Source of the DNA: Gigantopelta aegis
Taxonomy: Eukaryota; Mollusca; Gastropoda; Neomphalida; Peltospiridae
Assembly (NCBI RefSeq): GCF_016097555.1
Contig: NC_054708.1
Location: 22,317,943 to 22,381,942 of the forward strand
Length of the DNA stretch: 64,000 nt
Direction: 5' to 3'
A program made the position numbers and the translations under genes. Shown piece after piece: positions 21,412 through 31,779 of this stretch (position 1 is its first letter; each line of letters starts with the position of its first letter). The notes beneath the pieces are model-generated. The model did no database searches and had not been told where the DNA came from. It was given only the letters and a program-made list of their open reading frames with translations.

Positions 21412-21444
21412 TATAAAAAGGGGTGTTTTGTTAGTAGCGTCATT
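21412..21444 (+). promoter_or_regulatory. TATA box and CGTCATT initiator of the BIR gene
   Basis: TATAAAAAG at 21412-21420 and CGTCATT at 21438-21444. The A of TCA lies 30 nt after the first T of TATA, the canonical TATA-to-start distance. The predicted transcript would have a leader of about 75 nt before the ATG at 21516. Confidence 0.7.
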
Positions 21445-21515
21445 CACTTGCCGAAAGTTCTGTGAACGAGATCTATTTTTGCTTTGGAGTTTGAAGATAT
21501 TCTGGTACGAAGAAA

Positions 21516-22067
21516 ATGACATCGGGATATTCGAGCAGTGTTAGTAGCAGCAGCAGTAGCGACGAGGACGACGTCTTGGTCTGCAAATGTTCAGAAAGAC
21601 ATACGATCAAAAGAGTGACTACCAAACAAGATGAGGAGAAGAAGAGTATTCATTATACGGATCAAACGGATGCTACACGTGACATTGGGGTTGGAACTGA
21701 AGATGGCGAACTCGTGGATGAACTCACAGATCAGACGGATGCTGCCTGTGAAACAGATGCTGCCTGTGAAACAGATGCTGCCTGTGAGGAAGATTGCTAT
21801 TCGAGACGTTACGTGTTCTGTCATCGTCCCGAAATGAGACATTTCTATGCCCGGATGCTGACGTATGCTCGGTGGCCCATACAATTACGTCAAAAACCAA
21901 AAGAACTTGCCAAGGCCGGTTTCTACTACACGGGAGACCACGATGCCATCACCTGTTACTGTTGCGGACCTCGCGTCTACCGATGGAAGAAGACAGACGA
22001 CCCAGTAATGGAACATTACAGACTCTCTCCAAGATGTCCTTATGTGAACAACCTCTTCAGACATTAA
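21516..22067 (+). CDS. BIR-domain (IAP-like) protein of the Polinton
   Basis: A 183-residue protein, apparently intact. Residues 5-20 are Ser- then Asp/Glu-rich. Residues 74-92 contain three tandem TDAACE-type hexapeptides. A single BIR domain spans about 105-180: it has the WP pair at 120-121, LAKAGFYYTG at 131-140 and a complete zinc-ligand set C147, C150, H167, C174 in the exact CX2CX16HX6C spacing, with the CCG and W157 positions also kept. No RING or CARD is present, so by itself it would not be an E3 ligase. Known: BIR proteins bind caspases or IAP antagonists, and baculoviruses and other DNA viruses use them against host apoptosis; some regulate cell division instead. Inferred: this is captured cargo acting for the element. 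It is the first of three same-strand genes and has its own TATA/initiator and an AATAAA 46 nt after the stop. Confidence 0.85.
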   Translation: MTSGYSSSVSSSSSSDEDDVLVCKCSERHTIKRVTTKQDEEKKSIHYTDQTDATRDIGVGTEDGELVDELTDQTDAACETDAACETDAACEEDCYSRRYVFCHRPEMRHFYARMLTYARWPIQLRQKPKELAKAGFYYTGDHDAITCYCCGPRVYRWKKTDDPVMEHYRLSPRCPYVNNLFRH

Positions 22068-22112
22068 ATGTTTTAGACACTTGTGTGCTATGTTTTCATG
22101 TTGTATGTTGTG

Positions 22113-22118
22113 AATAAA
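22113..22118 (+). terminator. Polyadenylation signal AATAAA of the BIR gene
   Basis: AATAAA lies about 46 nt after the stop codon, followed by a T-rich stretch, consistent with mRNA 3' end formation before the next promoter. Confidence 0.65.
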
Positions 22119-22338
22119 ACCGTGAATAACAGGTTTTGCTTTCTTATTTATGTCCTGGGTCCATGAGTGTGTCTCTGGACGTGTCCCTATGGTAGTAACA
22201 CTGGTAAAGGGTAATATTTTGGTAACGATTATTTTTGGGAGCTCGCACGATGAGATTTGTGCTTGGGAGGAGGGACACTGGTCATACGTATCACACACAT
22301 TCAAACATTCCTGTACCATATCTTTATGCGTCATAAGG

Positions 22339-22374
22339 TATATAAGTAAAATAGTTTTGGAAAAACTCGTCATT
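22339..22374 (+). promoter_or_regulatory. TATA box and CGTCATT initiator of the 111-residue gene
   Basis: TATATAAG at 22339-22346 and CGTCATT at 22368-22374. The spacing from TATAAG to CGTCATT is 27 nt, matching the other two promoters of the element. The ATG at 22401 lies about 29 nt after the predicted start. Confidence 0.7.
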
Positions 22375-22400
22375 TGAGGTAGAACTTTCAGAGGAGCAAC

Positions 22401-22736
22401 ATGTCAGACCAGTACAAGATATATGTACCCGACGTGGATAAGTGGACCCGTTTCTATAAACTGCAGGCACAAGGTAAACTTCAACCTCACTTCGAAATTC
22501 AACGTGGTGGGGAAAGTCAGATCATGTACAGTGTGGATCGATGTCTAGAACTCTACGATCCCACGTGGAAAAAAGAAAAAGAGGAACAGAACAAGTCCCC
22601 GACACCCAAAGTCGTCATGGTCTCCCCAACACAACAAGTGGTAGAGCAAGCCAAAGCCGATCTGAAACGGAAACAACAACAACAACAACAAAGTGGTACG
22701 GGTTGGAAAGCCCCGAAACTGCAGAAGCATTTCTAA
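22401..22736 (+). CDS. Small Polinton protein of unknown function, 111 residues
   Basis: An intact frame beginning MSDQYKIYVPDVDKW. The N-terminal half (1-60) looks folded, with aromatic residues at regular spacing. The C-terminal half is lysine-rich: KKEKEEQNK, then VSPTQQVVEQAKADLKRK, a Gln run encoded by CAA repeats, and a basic end. The VEQAKADLKRK segment is probably helical. I do not recognise the family with confidence. The charged, DNA- or capsid-binding look is suggestive only. It has its own TATA/initiator and ends 7 nt before the next TATA box, so the three genes are packed tightly. A start at the first ATG is favoured because it follows the predicted transcription start closely. 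Confidence 0.75.
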   Translation: MSDQYKIYVPDVDKWTRFYKLQAQGKLQPHFEIQRGGESQIMYSVDRCLELYDPTWKKEKEEQNKSPTPKVVMVSPTQQVVEQAKADLKRKQQQQQQSGTGWKAPKLQKHF

Positions 22737-22742
22737 ATAAGC

Positions 22743-22777
22743 TATAAAAGGAACTATGTGGGTCAGATATCGTCATT
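22743..22777 (+). promoter_or_regulatory. TATA box and CGTCATT initiator of the ATPase gene
   Basis: TATAAAAG at 22743-22750 and CGTCATT at 22771-22777, spacing 28 nt. The ATG at 22793 lies only about 18 nt after the predicted start. The TATA box starts 7 nt after the previous stop codon. Confidence 0.7.
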
Positions 22778-22792
22778 TCATTTGGAGTCGTC

Positions 22793-23070
22793 ATGCAGAG
22801 CACATGTTCAGAATGTGGTTTCACATTCTCGAGGAGAGACGCCATGTTAAGACATTTTCAACAAAAACATGCTAAAGGTCTACCACCACCACTACCACCA
22901 CCACCACAGCAGCAGCACCACCACCACCACCACCACCACCACCACAGCAGCAGCCACCACCACCACCACCACCACCACCACCACCACCACAGCAGCAGCC
23001 ACCACCACCACCACCACCACCACCACAGCAGCAGCCACCACCACCACCACCACCACCACCACCACAGCAG

Positions 23071-23102
<32 letters not shown>

Positions 23103-24424
23103 CACAGCAGCAGCCGCCACCACCACCACCACCACCACCACCACAGCAGCAGCAGCATCCCCTAAGATTGCTACATCCCTTCACCATGATCGTGTCGGGA
23201 CCCACGTCGTGTGGAAAGACATTTTTGGTATACAAATTGTTGAGAGATGGTAAAATCCAGCCGCCTCCCCAGCGCGTCATCTGGCTCTACAAACGATGGC
23301 AACCCCTCTATGATATGATCAAAAAGGTTGCTCGAGTGAAATTTGTTCAAGGTATACCTGAGAATTTGGAAAAGGATCGTTATTTGGATCCCAGAGTCAG
23401 AAATCTCATCGTGTTGGACGACCTGATGTGTATGGCTAATAAAGACTCAAGGATCACCGACCTGTTCACAGAAGGAAGTCATCACAGAAACTTATCCGTC
23501 ATCGCTATCAACCAGAACCTGTATCACAGCAAGGACCCGACACAGAGAAGAAAACTGCCATTATCTAGCGCTGTTCAACAACCCCATCGACAAGCAGCAA
23601 GTTCTGACTTTGGCACGGCAGATGTATCCGGAAAACACTAGTCATTTCATGCATCAGTTTGAGGAAGCTACCCACAGGCCCTCCGGACATCTCTTGGTGG
23701 ACTTGAAACCGACCACACCCGAATATTGGCGTCTTCGGCCTAATGGTTTAGAGACGGGGCCGTCCGAATGGTATAAAAGCACGAGCGTAACGGCGAATGT
23801 CTCAGAAGACGTGCAACCACTGTCGAAGAAAGAGCTCTACCTGCAAATTATGCAAAGGGGCGCATTCAAGAGAAAACTACCAGGCATACCCGCCTACGAA
23901 AGTGACGACGAAGAAGAAGATGATGAGGTAGAACCCTATCTGAAAAAAGTCAAGAGGATGCAGTCTTGCGATACGTGTGGTCTAGTCTTTAAAGACGGAA
24001 GCGACTTGCAGCGACACGTGAAAACGTGCGAAAAGGGAAATGGAGAGCCGTCGCCCGACCTGGAAAACGAAGGCATTCGTCTCATGGTGGAACGTGAATT
24101 CGACATCAATCGTGACTATCTCCAAAGCAAGAGGAAACGCTACGAAGAAAAAAACATGTCCCAAGATGCCATTGAAAGGAACATGAAGACATTGCAATGG
24201 AAGTTATTTAAAGACACGTACTCTCGCTTTCTGACATATATGCATTACTTTGACAAAGGTCCCAACACCAGGAAAATTTTACAGTTTGTGAATCCAGATA
24301 AAGATGTGAGACCACAGATTCGTTCTAAATTAAATCAGTATCGTTCATGGATCGGGAATATTTGGATGAACAAGACGACGACGATACCGACGATGAGGAG
24401 GACGACGATGATGAAGAGAAATGA
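22793..24424 (+). pseudogene. Packaging-type (A32/FtsK-like) ATPase with zinc fingers, frameshifted
   Basis: N-terminus: a C2H2 finger (C5, C8, H21, H26). Residues 30-125 are low complexity, with long His runs separated by Ser triplets, then Pro/Gln. The ATPase follows: Walker A GPTSCGKT at 136-143 and Walker B LIVLDD at 205-210, with a later INQN stretch typical of A32-like ATPases. A one-base shift in an A run near 23551-23554 moves the rest to another frame (open from about 23555). That part has an acidic segment (about 23900-23935), a second finger of C2HC type at 23967-24029 and a basic/helical region. A second shift near 24340-24350 precedes a very acidic tail ending at the stop 24422-24424. 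Known: such ATPases drive genome packaging in Polintons, adintoviruses and other viruses. The two breaks make this copy non-functional, unless they are sequencing errors. Confidence 0.82.
22895..23158 (+). repeat. (CAC/CAG)n coding minisatellite in the ATPase gene
   Basis: CAC runs of eight to twelve codons separated by CAGCAGCAG, giving poly-His blocks interrupted by Ser or Gln. At least five blocks are present. Frames on the other strand rich in Trp or Gly are mirror products. Length here is likely variable between copies. Confidence 0.93.
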
Positions 24425-24869
24425 ACACTCATATTATTCGCATGTCGCCATTAAGGCCTCTCGGTGTAACCCAATGTGTGTCCATTTCATGTGTAGTTGT
24501 CACTAGAGAGACCAGTGATTGTAATTTAGAAAAAAAAAAAAAATGAAAAACCAAACCATTGCGTTTTTTTTGCGTTTTTTTACTCTATGACTAGATTTGT
24601 GATTGGATATTTCTACCGCTACTTTATAGTAGCAAGAGCTGTGTGTACAAGACAGAAAATACCACGACCTTTGATATACCAGACATAATACACTGGTTGG
24701 CTATAGCTTAATGGGCCACCGACGGGGATCGATCCTAGATCGACCACTGTATTTACCCATTTGGTAATTAAAAAGCCCTGTAAAAAGGCTTGTACTCTAG
24801 GGAAATACTTGTGTTTAAAATGCAGTTAAAAGATCATAGGTTAGGTTGGAGGGTTGAGTTGCAGTCACG
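24425..24869. other. Core-to-TIR spacer with a reverse SINE fragment
   Basis: No gene. A 13-base A run lies at 24530-24542. At about 24630-24755 ATACCACGACCTTTGATATA, TACACTGGTTGGC and GGGGATCGATCCTAGATCGA match a reverse-oriented H1 SINE body and head that has lost its tail. Confidence 0.65.
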
Positions 24870-24901
24870 CGTTCTTTCTTCAAAGCAATGGGGCTGGGGA
24901 T

Positions 24902-24960
<59 letters not shown>

Positions 24961-25145
24961 TCCTTTCTTCCCTTAACAAACATCCCTTTCTTCTCCTTAA
25001 CAAATATTCCTTTCTTCTCCTTAACGCATATGCCTTTCTTCTTAACAAACATTCCTTTCTTCGAGACAAATATGTCTTTCTTTCCCTATGACTAAAACAA
25101 AATACTAAAAATAAATATTTGTATTCAATTAATCTTTATTTTACG

Positions 25146-25526
25146 AGGAAGGAAATGTTTTATTTACTCAACACATTTTATTTACGGTTATACGGACATA
25201 TGGTTAAGGACCACACAGATATTGATTGAGGAAAGAAAGAAATGTTTTATTTAACGACGCACTAAACACATTTTATTTACGGTTATACGGACATATGGTT
25301 AAGGACCACACAGATTTTGAGAGAAAACCCGCTGTCGCCACTACATGGGCTACTCTTCCGATTAGCAGCAAGGGATCCTACACTATCCCACAGGCAGGAT
25401 AGCACATACCACGGTCGTTGTCCAGTTGTGGAGCACTGGCTGGATATAGCCCAATGGGCCCACCGACGGGGATCGATCCCAGACCTACCGCACATCAACG
25501 GAACACTGAGCTACGTCCCGTCCACA
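25146..25526 (-). repeat. SINE H1/T1 inside the right TIR, with a doubled tail
   Basis: Matches the left-arm SINE, including its private deletions, but the T1 tail occurs twice (25147-25236 and 25237-25330). The inner tail has the fuller GTTTTATTTAACGACGCACT spelling, so a second SINE tail has been added to this arm only. Confidence 0.8.
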
Positions 25527-25673
25527 CAGGGTTATTAGAGGATGCTTGTATTGGGTTCTGCTTGAACATAATAAATAAATAAACAAATAAATAAATAAAT
25601 AAAATAAAAACAAATAAATAAATAAATAAATAAACTAATTTAAAAAATAATAATAGAAAAAAAAAAAACTTCT

Positions 25674-25743
25674 ACCACATGAGATACGAACGACGTACCT
25701 TTCACGCTCAAGTCGACTACGCTAACGACTGAGCTACCGAGAC
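25674..25743 (-). ncRNA. Degenerate tRNA-like sequence, right TIR copy
   Basis: Complement of the 20482-20552 sequence (GACTGAGCTACCGAGAC on the plus strand). Confidence 0.5.
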
Positions 25744-26534
25744 ATTGGCAAAATCTGTCATTTAAACCATATATATGTGTGGGTGTGTGTGTGCTCGCGG
25801 GATGAAGCGACGAAATAGGTCAGTTCATAATAATCTTGTGAATGCGCTATCAGATAGTGTAGAACGAGAATTCCTTTTTTCACCTATTTCAATCATTTCG
25901 TCTTTCTGCCAGACTTTGAGAACTTAACTTCTAGAAGTTCCGTAGAGTATTTTATTTAGAGACTGACAACACAAGATACCATCACTTGCCGGATGTAAAC
26001 AGTGATAACCATTCATCATTCAGCGCGCTAAAATTAAATACACTACCTCGCGTCGGGCAGTCCTTATACGTGGTAGGTTAACGGCACCACTAGAGCATCT
26101 CGATTTATTAATCATCGGCTATTGGATGTGAAACATACTTCTGACAGTTTTAGAGAGGAAACCCGCTGCACTTTCCCATTAGTAGCAATTAATGATCTTA
26201 CACCATCCCTGACAAGGCTAGGCGATGAGTCACACACCAAGTACGTCAAGGCTATGACTTACACCAAGGTCGCACACCTGCCCAGGTATACCAGTCACTG
26301 CCTTCTAAGTCGATCAATGCTAAACAAATCGGTCAGAACCAGTCCAAGGACATCAGTACCAACTTAAGTCGGTCAGGGCCAGTCCAAGGACATCAGTACC
26401 AACCTAAGTCGGTCAGGGACACGGGCGAGCGTTCACCCTAGTAGACCACACCACTATGACTCACACCTGCCAAGTACACCAAGGTCAAGGTCACGGAAAG
26501 TAGGTCATGGCCCCAGGAAGGCCTTGTTACTACT

Positions 26535-26540
26535 CATACT
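26535..26540. repeat. Target-site duplication CATACT, right
   Basis: Identical to 19685-19690. Confidence 0.85.
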
Positions 26541-26574
26541 TTGTTCTAGCATTTTGTTATCACCTCGATATTAA
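26541..26574. mobile_element. Outer end of the older DNA transposon split by the Polinton
   Basis: TTGTTCTAGCATTTTGTTAT with CACCTCGATATTAA is the complement of 19046-19079. It is the tip of the right terminal repeat whose inner part lies at 19640-19690. Confidence 0.75.
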
Positions 26575-27173
26575 AAATGACATTTAATCGATATAAATGA
26601 TGGCAATTTGTTACGGGACTTTTTTTTATTTAAACAGAAATATTTTGTAAAAAAAAATGTTATGAGAGTTGGTATAGGTTTAAAAACTTAATAATAATAA
26701 TATTTTATATTAGCATTATTTATTATATAGGTATGTGTTACATCATCAGTCCCCCACCCCACCCCGCGTGGTATAGGGGTGGCAACATTCACAAGTGTTT
26801 CCTCGAGAGTGGCAAATACAGCACGTGTTTAGTATATCTCTTGGACATTTTAAGATTAGTTTTATATTATTATTATTCTTTTATTCTTATTTTATAAGCC
26901 TTTGTGATAATATCTTAAAATATGTTATCCGTTTTATGTTGATAATTCGGTGCAATATTGTTTCCTTACCACTGTTTTCACAGTCTGACCATCGCGTTTA
27001 TTTTTACTTTTTCATATACATGTACTTCATTGTGTCTCTCATAAAAATGACTCTTTTTATAGACGTCTACACTATTTTTATTAATAATTTAGGAATTTTA
27101 AATTAATGTTGATTATCATTAACCTTTGTTTGACTGGGCAGTAGTAGAATATTAATTAATTAATTAATTCAAG
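26575..27173. other. No gene recognised
   Basis: AT-rich sequence. A 103-residue frame at 26795-27106 is Phe/Ile/Tyr-rich with no motif and no nearby promoter features; I do not support it as a gene. TTAA repeats lie at 27151-27168. Confidence 0.5.
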
Positions 27174-27178
27174 TGCGT
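27174..27178. repeat. Target-site duplication TGCGT, left
   Basis: TGCGT precedes the LTR start TGTGACGG and recurs at 33018-33022 right after the LTR end CCGTGACA. Confidence 0.9.
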
Positions 27179-28354
27179 TGTGACGGTACATGCTCTTAAT
27201 TTCTTTTCGCCTTTGGCGATATTAATTGTTTTAGAGGGCCGTGTGCAGTTCCAATATGCACTTAGCACAGGTGGGCACCTTGTTACGTAATACCTTCGCG
27301 CGACCTTGCATCCCAATATGCACTTAGTCCAGATGTGGAGGCCATGTGGCCAGTAGTTACGTAATACCTCCGCTAGTGCGGTTTTTACAACCGTGATTTT
27401 GGCGACTAGGCGTCATTGAGTCTGGCGATCTAAGAGAAAGATATGCCGTCTTGGTCGCTGTGGAATATCACTTGATAGGGGGAGGACCGCCTTGTACCCC
27501 CAGGCGATATTTGGAGTTTTAAAATAAATAGCTAGGGTTTTAGAGATATCGGGGAGAAACATATTGGAAGGCGTCCAGGGGGAACGTTAGTCCGTTTGGA
27601 CTTGGTAATTATATATTTTCTGCTCTGTGTATAACCTTGATGTGATTGATGTGACTTTAAATATTTTAATACTGTATTATACCAATATTATTTAGACGGT
27701 GCTGCCGGTCATCTGACGCAGTATAATGTAGGCTCACCGTTCTGATATGTATATATAAAGCTTATCAAGTCATCCTAGAGGACCTAGGTAAACTGTAGGT
27801 TATTGTCTTTATTGTGATAGGTACCAGTATTAAGTCTGTATTACAAGGTTATTGAATGAGTAGTTAGGGTTAATTAAAAATTAACCAGTTAGGAATAGAG
27901 TTGTAATTCCTTTATTAATTAAGTTCTCCTGGAAGCGTTTCTCCATTATCAAACGTGTGTGTGTTAGCGTTTCTCAATTATCACACGTGTGGGTGTGGTG
28001 TCACGGTGAAGTGATTAGCATATTGTGTAAACTAGACACCTAGAGATTAACTAATTAAGTGATCAGTTCTGGGTTGTTATTATTTGTTGTTGTTAATTGA
28101 CTACTGCGGCAGTACATTTGTCAGCGTAGGTTAATACAGATTCCAAAGTGTATTGTGTTTTTGTTGTGTTTTCTAGTGAACTAGACGTGCTATAGTAATA
28201 TAAACTTTATATAAGATCTTATCTCTGATCATACCTAGACGAGCCAGCGGGTATAACTGCCTGTTACAGAGAGATCTAATAGATATACAGTTAGGAGAGA
28301 TATTCGGACAATCGTGTTTCATTCGGTTACGGGTATTATAGGATCCCCGTGACA
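27179..28354 (+). repeat. 5' LTR, copy 1
   Basis: 1176 bp, from TGTGACGGTACATGCTC to GGATCCCCGTGACA. Differs from the 3' LTR by scattered substitutions and by lacking its (TA)n expansion. Confidence 0.93.
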
Positions 28355-28365
28355 GGAGTGAAAAT

Positions 28366-28384
28366 TGGGGCGCTCGTCCCGGAT
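28366..28384 (+). promoter_or_regulatory. Candidate primer-binding site
   Basis: TGGGGCGCTCGTCCCGGAT begins 11 nt after the LTR end. It resembles a tRNA-Pro primer-binding sequence with one added base; copy 2 has the closer version (GTCCGGGAT). Confidence 0.55.
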
Positions 28385-28518
28385 CTGAAACGGGACACGC
28401 ATATTTAAAAAAGTATTGTTTGTAAATGGGGGCTTTATAAATTATTTTTACAAATAACTATAAGTAGCAACGTTGTTCACTAGAAAATTAATTAATAATA
28501 AGTGCGTCATATCTAAAC

Positions 28519-30006
<1,488 letters not shown>

Positions 30007-30024
<18 letters not shown>

Positions 30025-31568
30025 AACGTTTTCTTGTGTTCGAAGTTTGTGACGGGACCAGTCATTATGGGTGTTGTAAAGGACTTGCCTGTTGAAAACA
30101 TTGGAGTTTTGTTGGGTAATGATTTGACTAGTCAGTGTTGTCAGCCGAAATGTGACCAATTGTTAATTAAAGACAGCCCTTTACTAGTAGGAGAGAGTGA
30201 GGTTGATGAGATTAGATATCCTGCGTGTGTAATGACTAGGGCTATGGCCAGAAGGGTAAAACGAGACCCAGGGAATATTTGTGATTTGTCTGATACATGT
30301 GTGAGCCATGAAATTGGAGTGGATGAGGATATCAGTAAAATGGTAGATAAGTCAACTGACGAACAAAATGTGGTGGAACCTGTTGATCTCCCGCAGAGGG
30401 GAAATGAACCAGTTGTGGTTGATAGAGGGGACTTACCTTGTAATAGACAAGAGTTAGTTCTAGAGCAGGGCGCTGATCCAAATTTGTTGACAGCTCGCAC
30501 TACATTGTTAACTGAGAAAGGCTAGAAGGCTAGAAAGGCTAGAAGGCTAGAAAGCAACTGAGCCATGCTCAGAGCAAAATAAAATCAGTGTTTGATAGGA
30601 AGGCTAGGAGTCGGGAATTTAAACCAGGGAATAAGGTGCTGATGTACCTTCCCATTAAACGGGGTTCATTGCAGAACAGGTATTTCGGGCCCTATGTTGT
30701 GCACAAACGGGTTAATGAGACAGGGTATGTGATAAACACTCCTGATAGGGTTAGGAAAAGTAGGTATTGTCACATCAATTTGCTAAAAGGTTATTTTGAC
30801 AGACTGCCGATAGTTCCAGAGTTACCGGTCCAAATTGAGAGTCACTCAATTTCCTGTGATGACGTCAAGACTGCAGAGATCAAGTTGGCCAACGGCCAGA
30901 TTCTAGCAGACTTGAGGCCCCGGCGAGAAAAGTTGACTACGCTGATACAAGACAATGTTTCCATTTATCATGACCTTCCAACGGTTACCAACACCTTAAG
31001 CCAGGATGTGCGCTTGGAACCCAACGCTACACCGATTCGACAGCATGCCTATCGGAGAAAACCTGGAAAACGTGCGACACTGAAAAAGAAAGAAACGAAG
31101 TTCCAGTAGTCAGTTGAATGCGAGAAGTCATTCAACCGTCTCAAGGAGATGCGCTACTCGTCTCCCGTGATGGCAGCACCAGACTACCGAATGCCGTTCA
31201 AGCTAGCTGTGGATGCCAGTGACGTGGGAGCTGGAGCTGTGCTGTTCCAGGAAGACGAAAATGGACTGGACCATCCTGTAAGTTTCTTCTCCAAAAAGTT
31301 TGACAAACACCAGGTGAACTATTCCACTATAGAGAAGGAAGCTTTGGCCATGGTACAAGCTCTGAAGCATTTTCAGATCTACGTGAAATCGGCAGTGCAT
31401 CAAGTGGTGGTCTTTACTGACCATAATCCGCTTACTTTCATTCACAGAATGAAAGCCACCAACCAGAGAATTTTGAGATGGAGTCTTCTTCTGCAAGAAT
31501 TCCCAATTACCATTGAACATATCAAGGGCACTTCTAATGTAATCGCTGATGCCCTGTCCCGAAGTTGA
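30007..31568 (+). pseudogene. pol: pol remnant of Gypsy copy 1 (GPY/F tail, RNase H)
   Basis: Three pieces: 30007-30525 (post-protease spacer with MTRAMARR), 30588-31109 (integrase GPY/F: FGPYVVHKRVNETGYVI, CHINLLKGYF, then an RT leader ATPIRQHAYR) and 31149-31568 (RNase H with VDASDVGAGAVL, STIEKEALA, FTDHNPL, ending VIADALSRS). A stop at 31107-31109 replaces the Trp codon seen in copy 2. AAGGCTAGA repeats at 30517-30552 replace a 60-bp segment of copy 2. RT and integrase cores are missing. Confidence 0.88.
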
Positions 31569-31779
31569 ACGTTATGATAATGTGTTGACATTCTTGATTT
31601 CTGTTTTGTTTTTATATATTTTATTTGTATACCAGGGACTCAGTGTGATTACTGGTAGTCACCTTATTATTACATGTGTTATAAATGCCCGGATGCGTCG
31701 GTTAACGCACCTTTTGTTTTAATGTAGTATATTTCCCTATTCCTAGAGTAGAGGAAATATCCTTTTTGAGGTGGGGGTG

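Larger units (their letters stand above)
19691..26534 (+). mobile_element. Compact Polinton/Maverick derivative, 6844 bp
   Basis: Seen: terminal inverted repeats of 1522 bp (19691-21212) and 1665 bp (24870-26534), ends AGTA(A/G)TAACAAGG, a 6-bp target duplication, and a 3.66-kb core with three rightward genes: BIR protein, small unknown protein and packaging-type ATPase with zinc fingers. Known: full Polintons are 15-20 kb, carry 6-bp TSDs, AG termini and genes for protein-primed DNA polymerase B, retroviral-like integrase, protease, capsid proteins and an A32-like ATPase. Inferred: this is an internally deleted, non-autonomous derivative or a distinct short lineage. I found no trace of polymerase, integrase, protease or capsid genes. 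It inserted into an older DNA transposon. The ATPase frame is broken, so this copy is inactive. Confidence 0.85.
24870..26534 (-). repeat. Polinton right terminal inverted repeat
   Basis: Reverse complement of 19691-21212, with a few substitutions (for example AGTAG for AGTAA at the tip), a longer (CA)n at 24907-24958 and one extra block near 25147-25240 that duplicates the SINE T1 tail. These account for the 143-bp length difference. Confidence 0.85.

Noticed and set aside
22858..23280. Long minus-strand frames rich in Trp, Gly, Cys or Val opposite the ATPase gene
   Set aside because: They are complements of the CAC/CAG repeat on the coding strand. The plus frame has the Walker motifs and a finger, so the others are shadows.
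19691..26534. Polymerase B, retroviral-like integrase, protease or capsid genes in the Polinton core
   Set aside because: All plus and minus frames in 21213-24869 are accounted for by the three genes, repeats or short shadows. None shows DTD/YxDTD polymerase or DDE integrase motifs.
19046..26574. Taking the Polinton terminal repeats as extending out to 19046 and 26574
   Set aside because: The outer match is separated from the inner one by about 610 bp on the left only. The CATACT duplication marks the true ends, and the outer match is the inverted repeat of the host transposon.
26795..27106. A 103-residue membrane protein
   Set aside because: Compositional Phe/Ile/Tyr bias from AT-rich DNA with no supporting feature.
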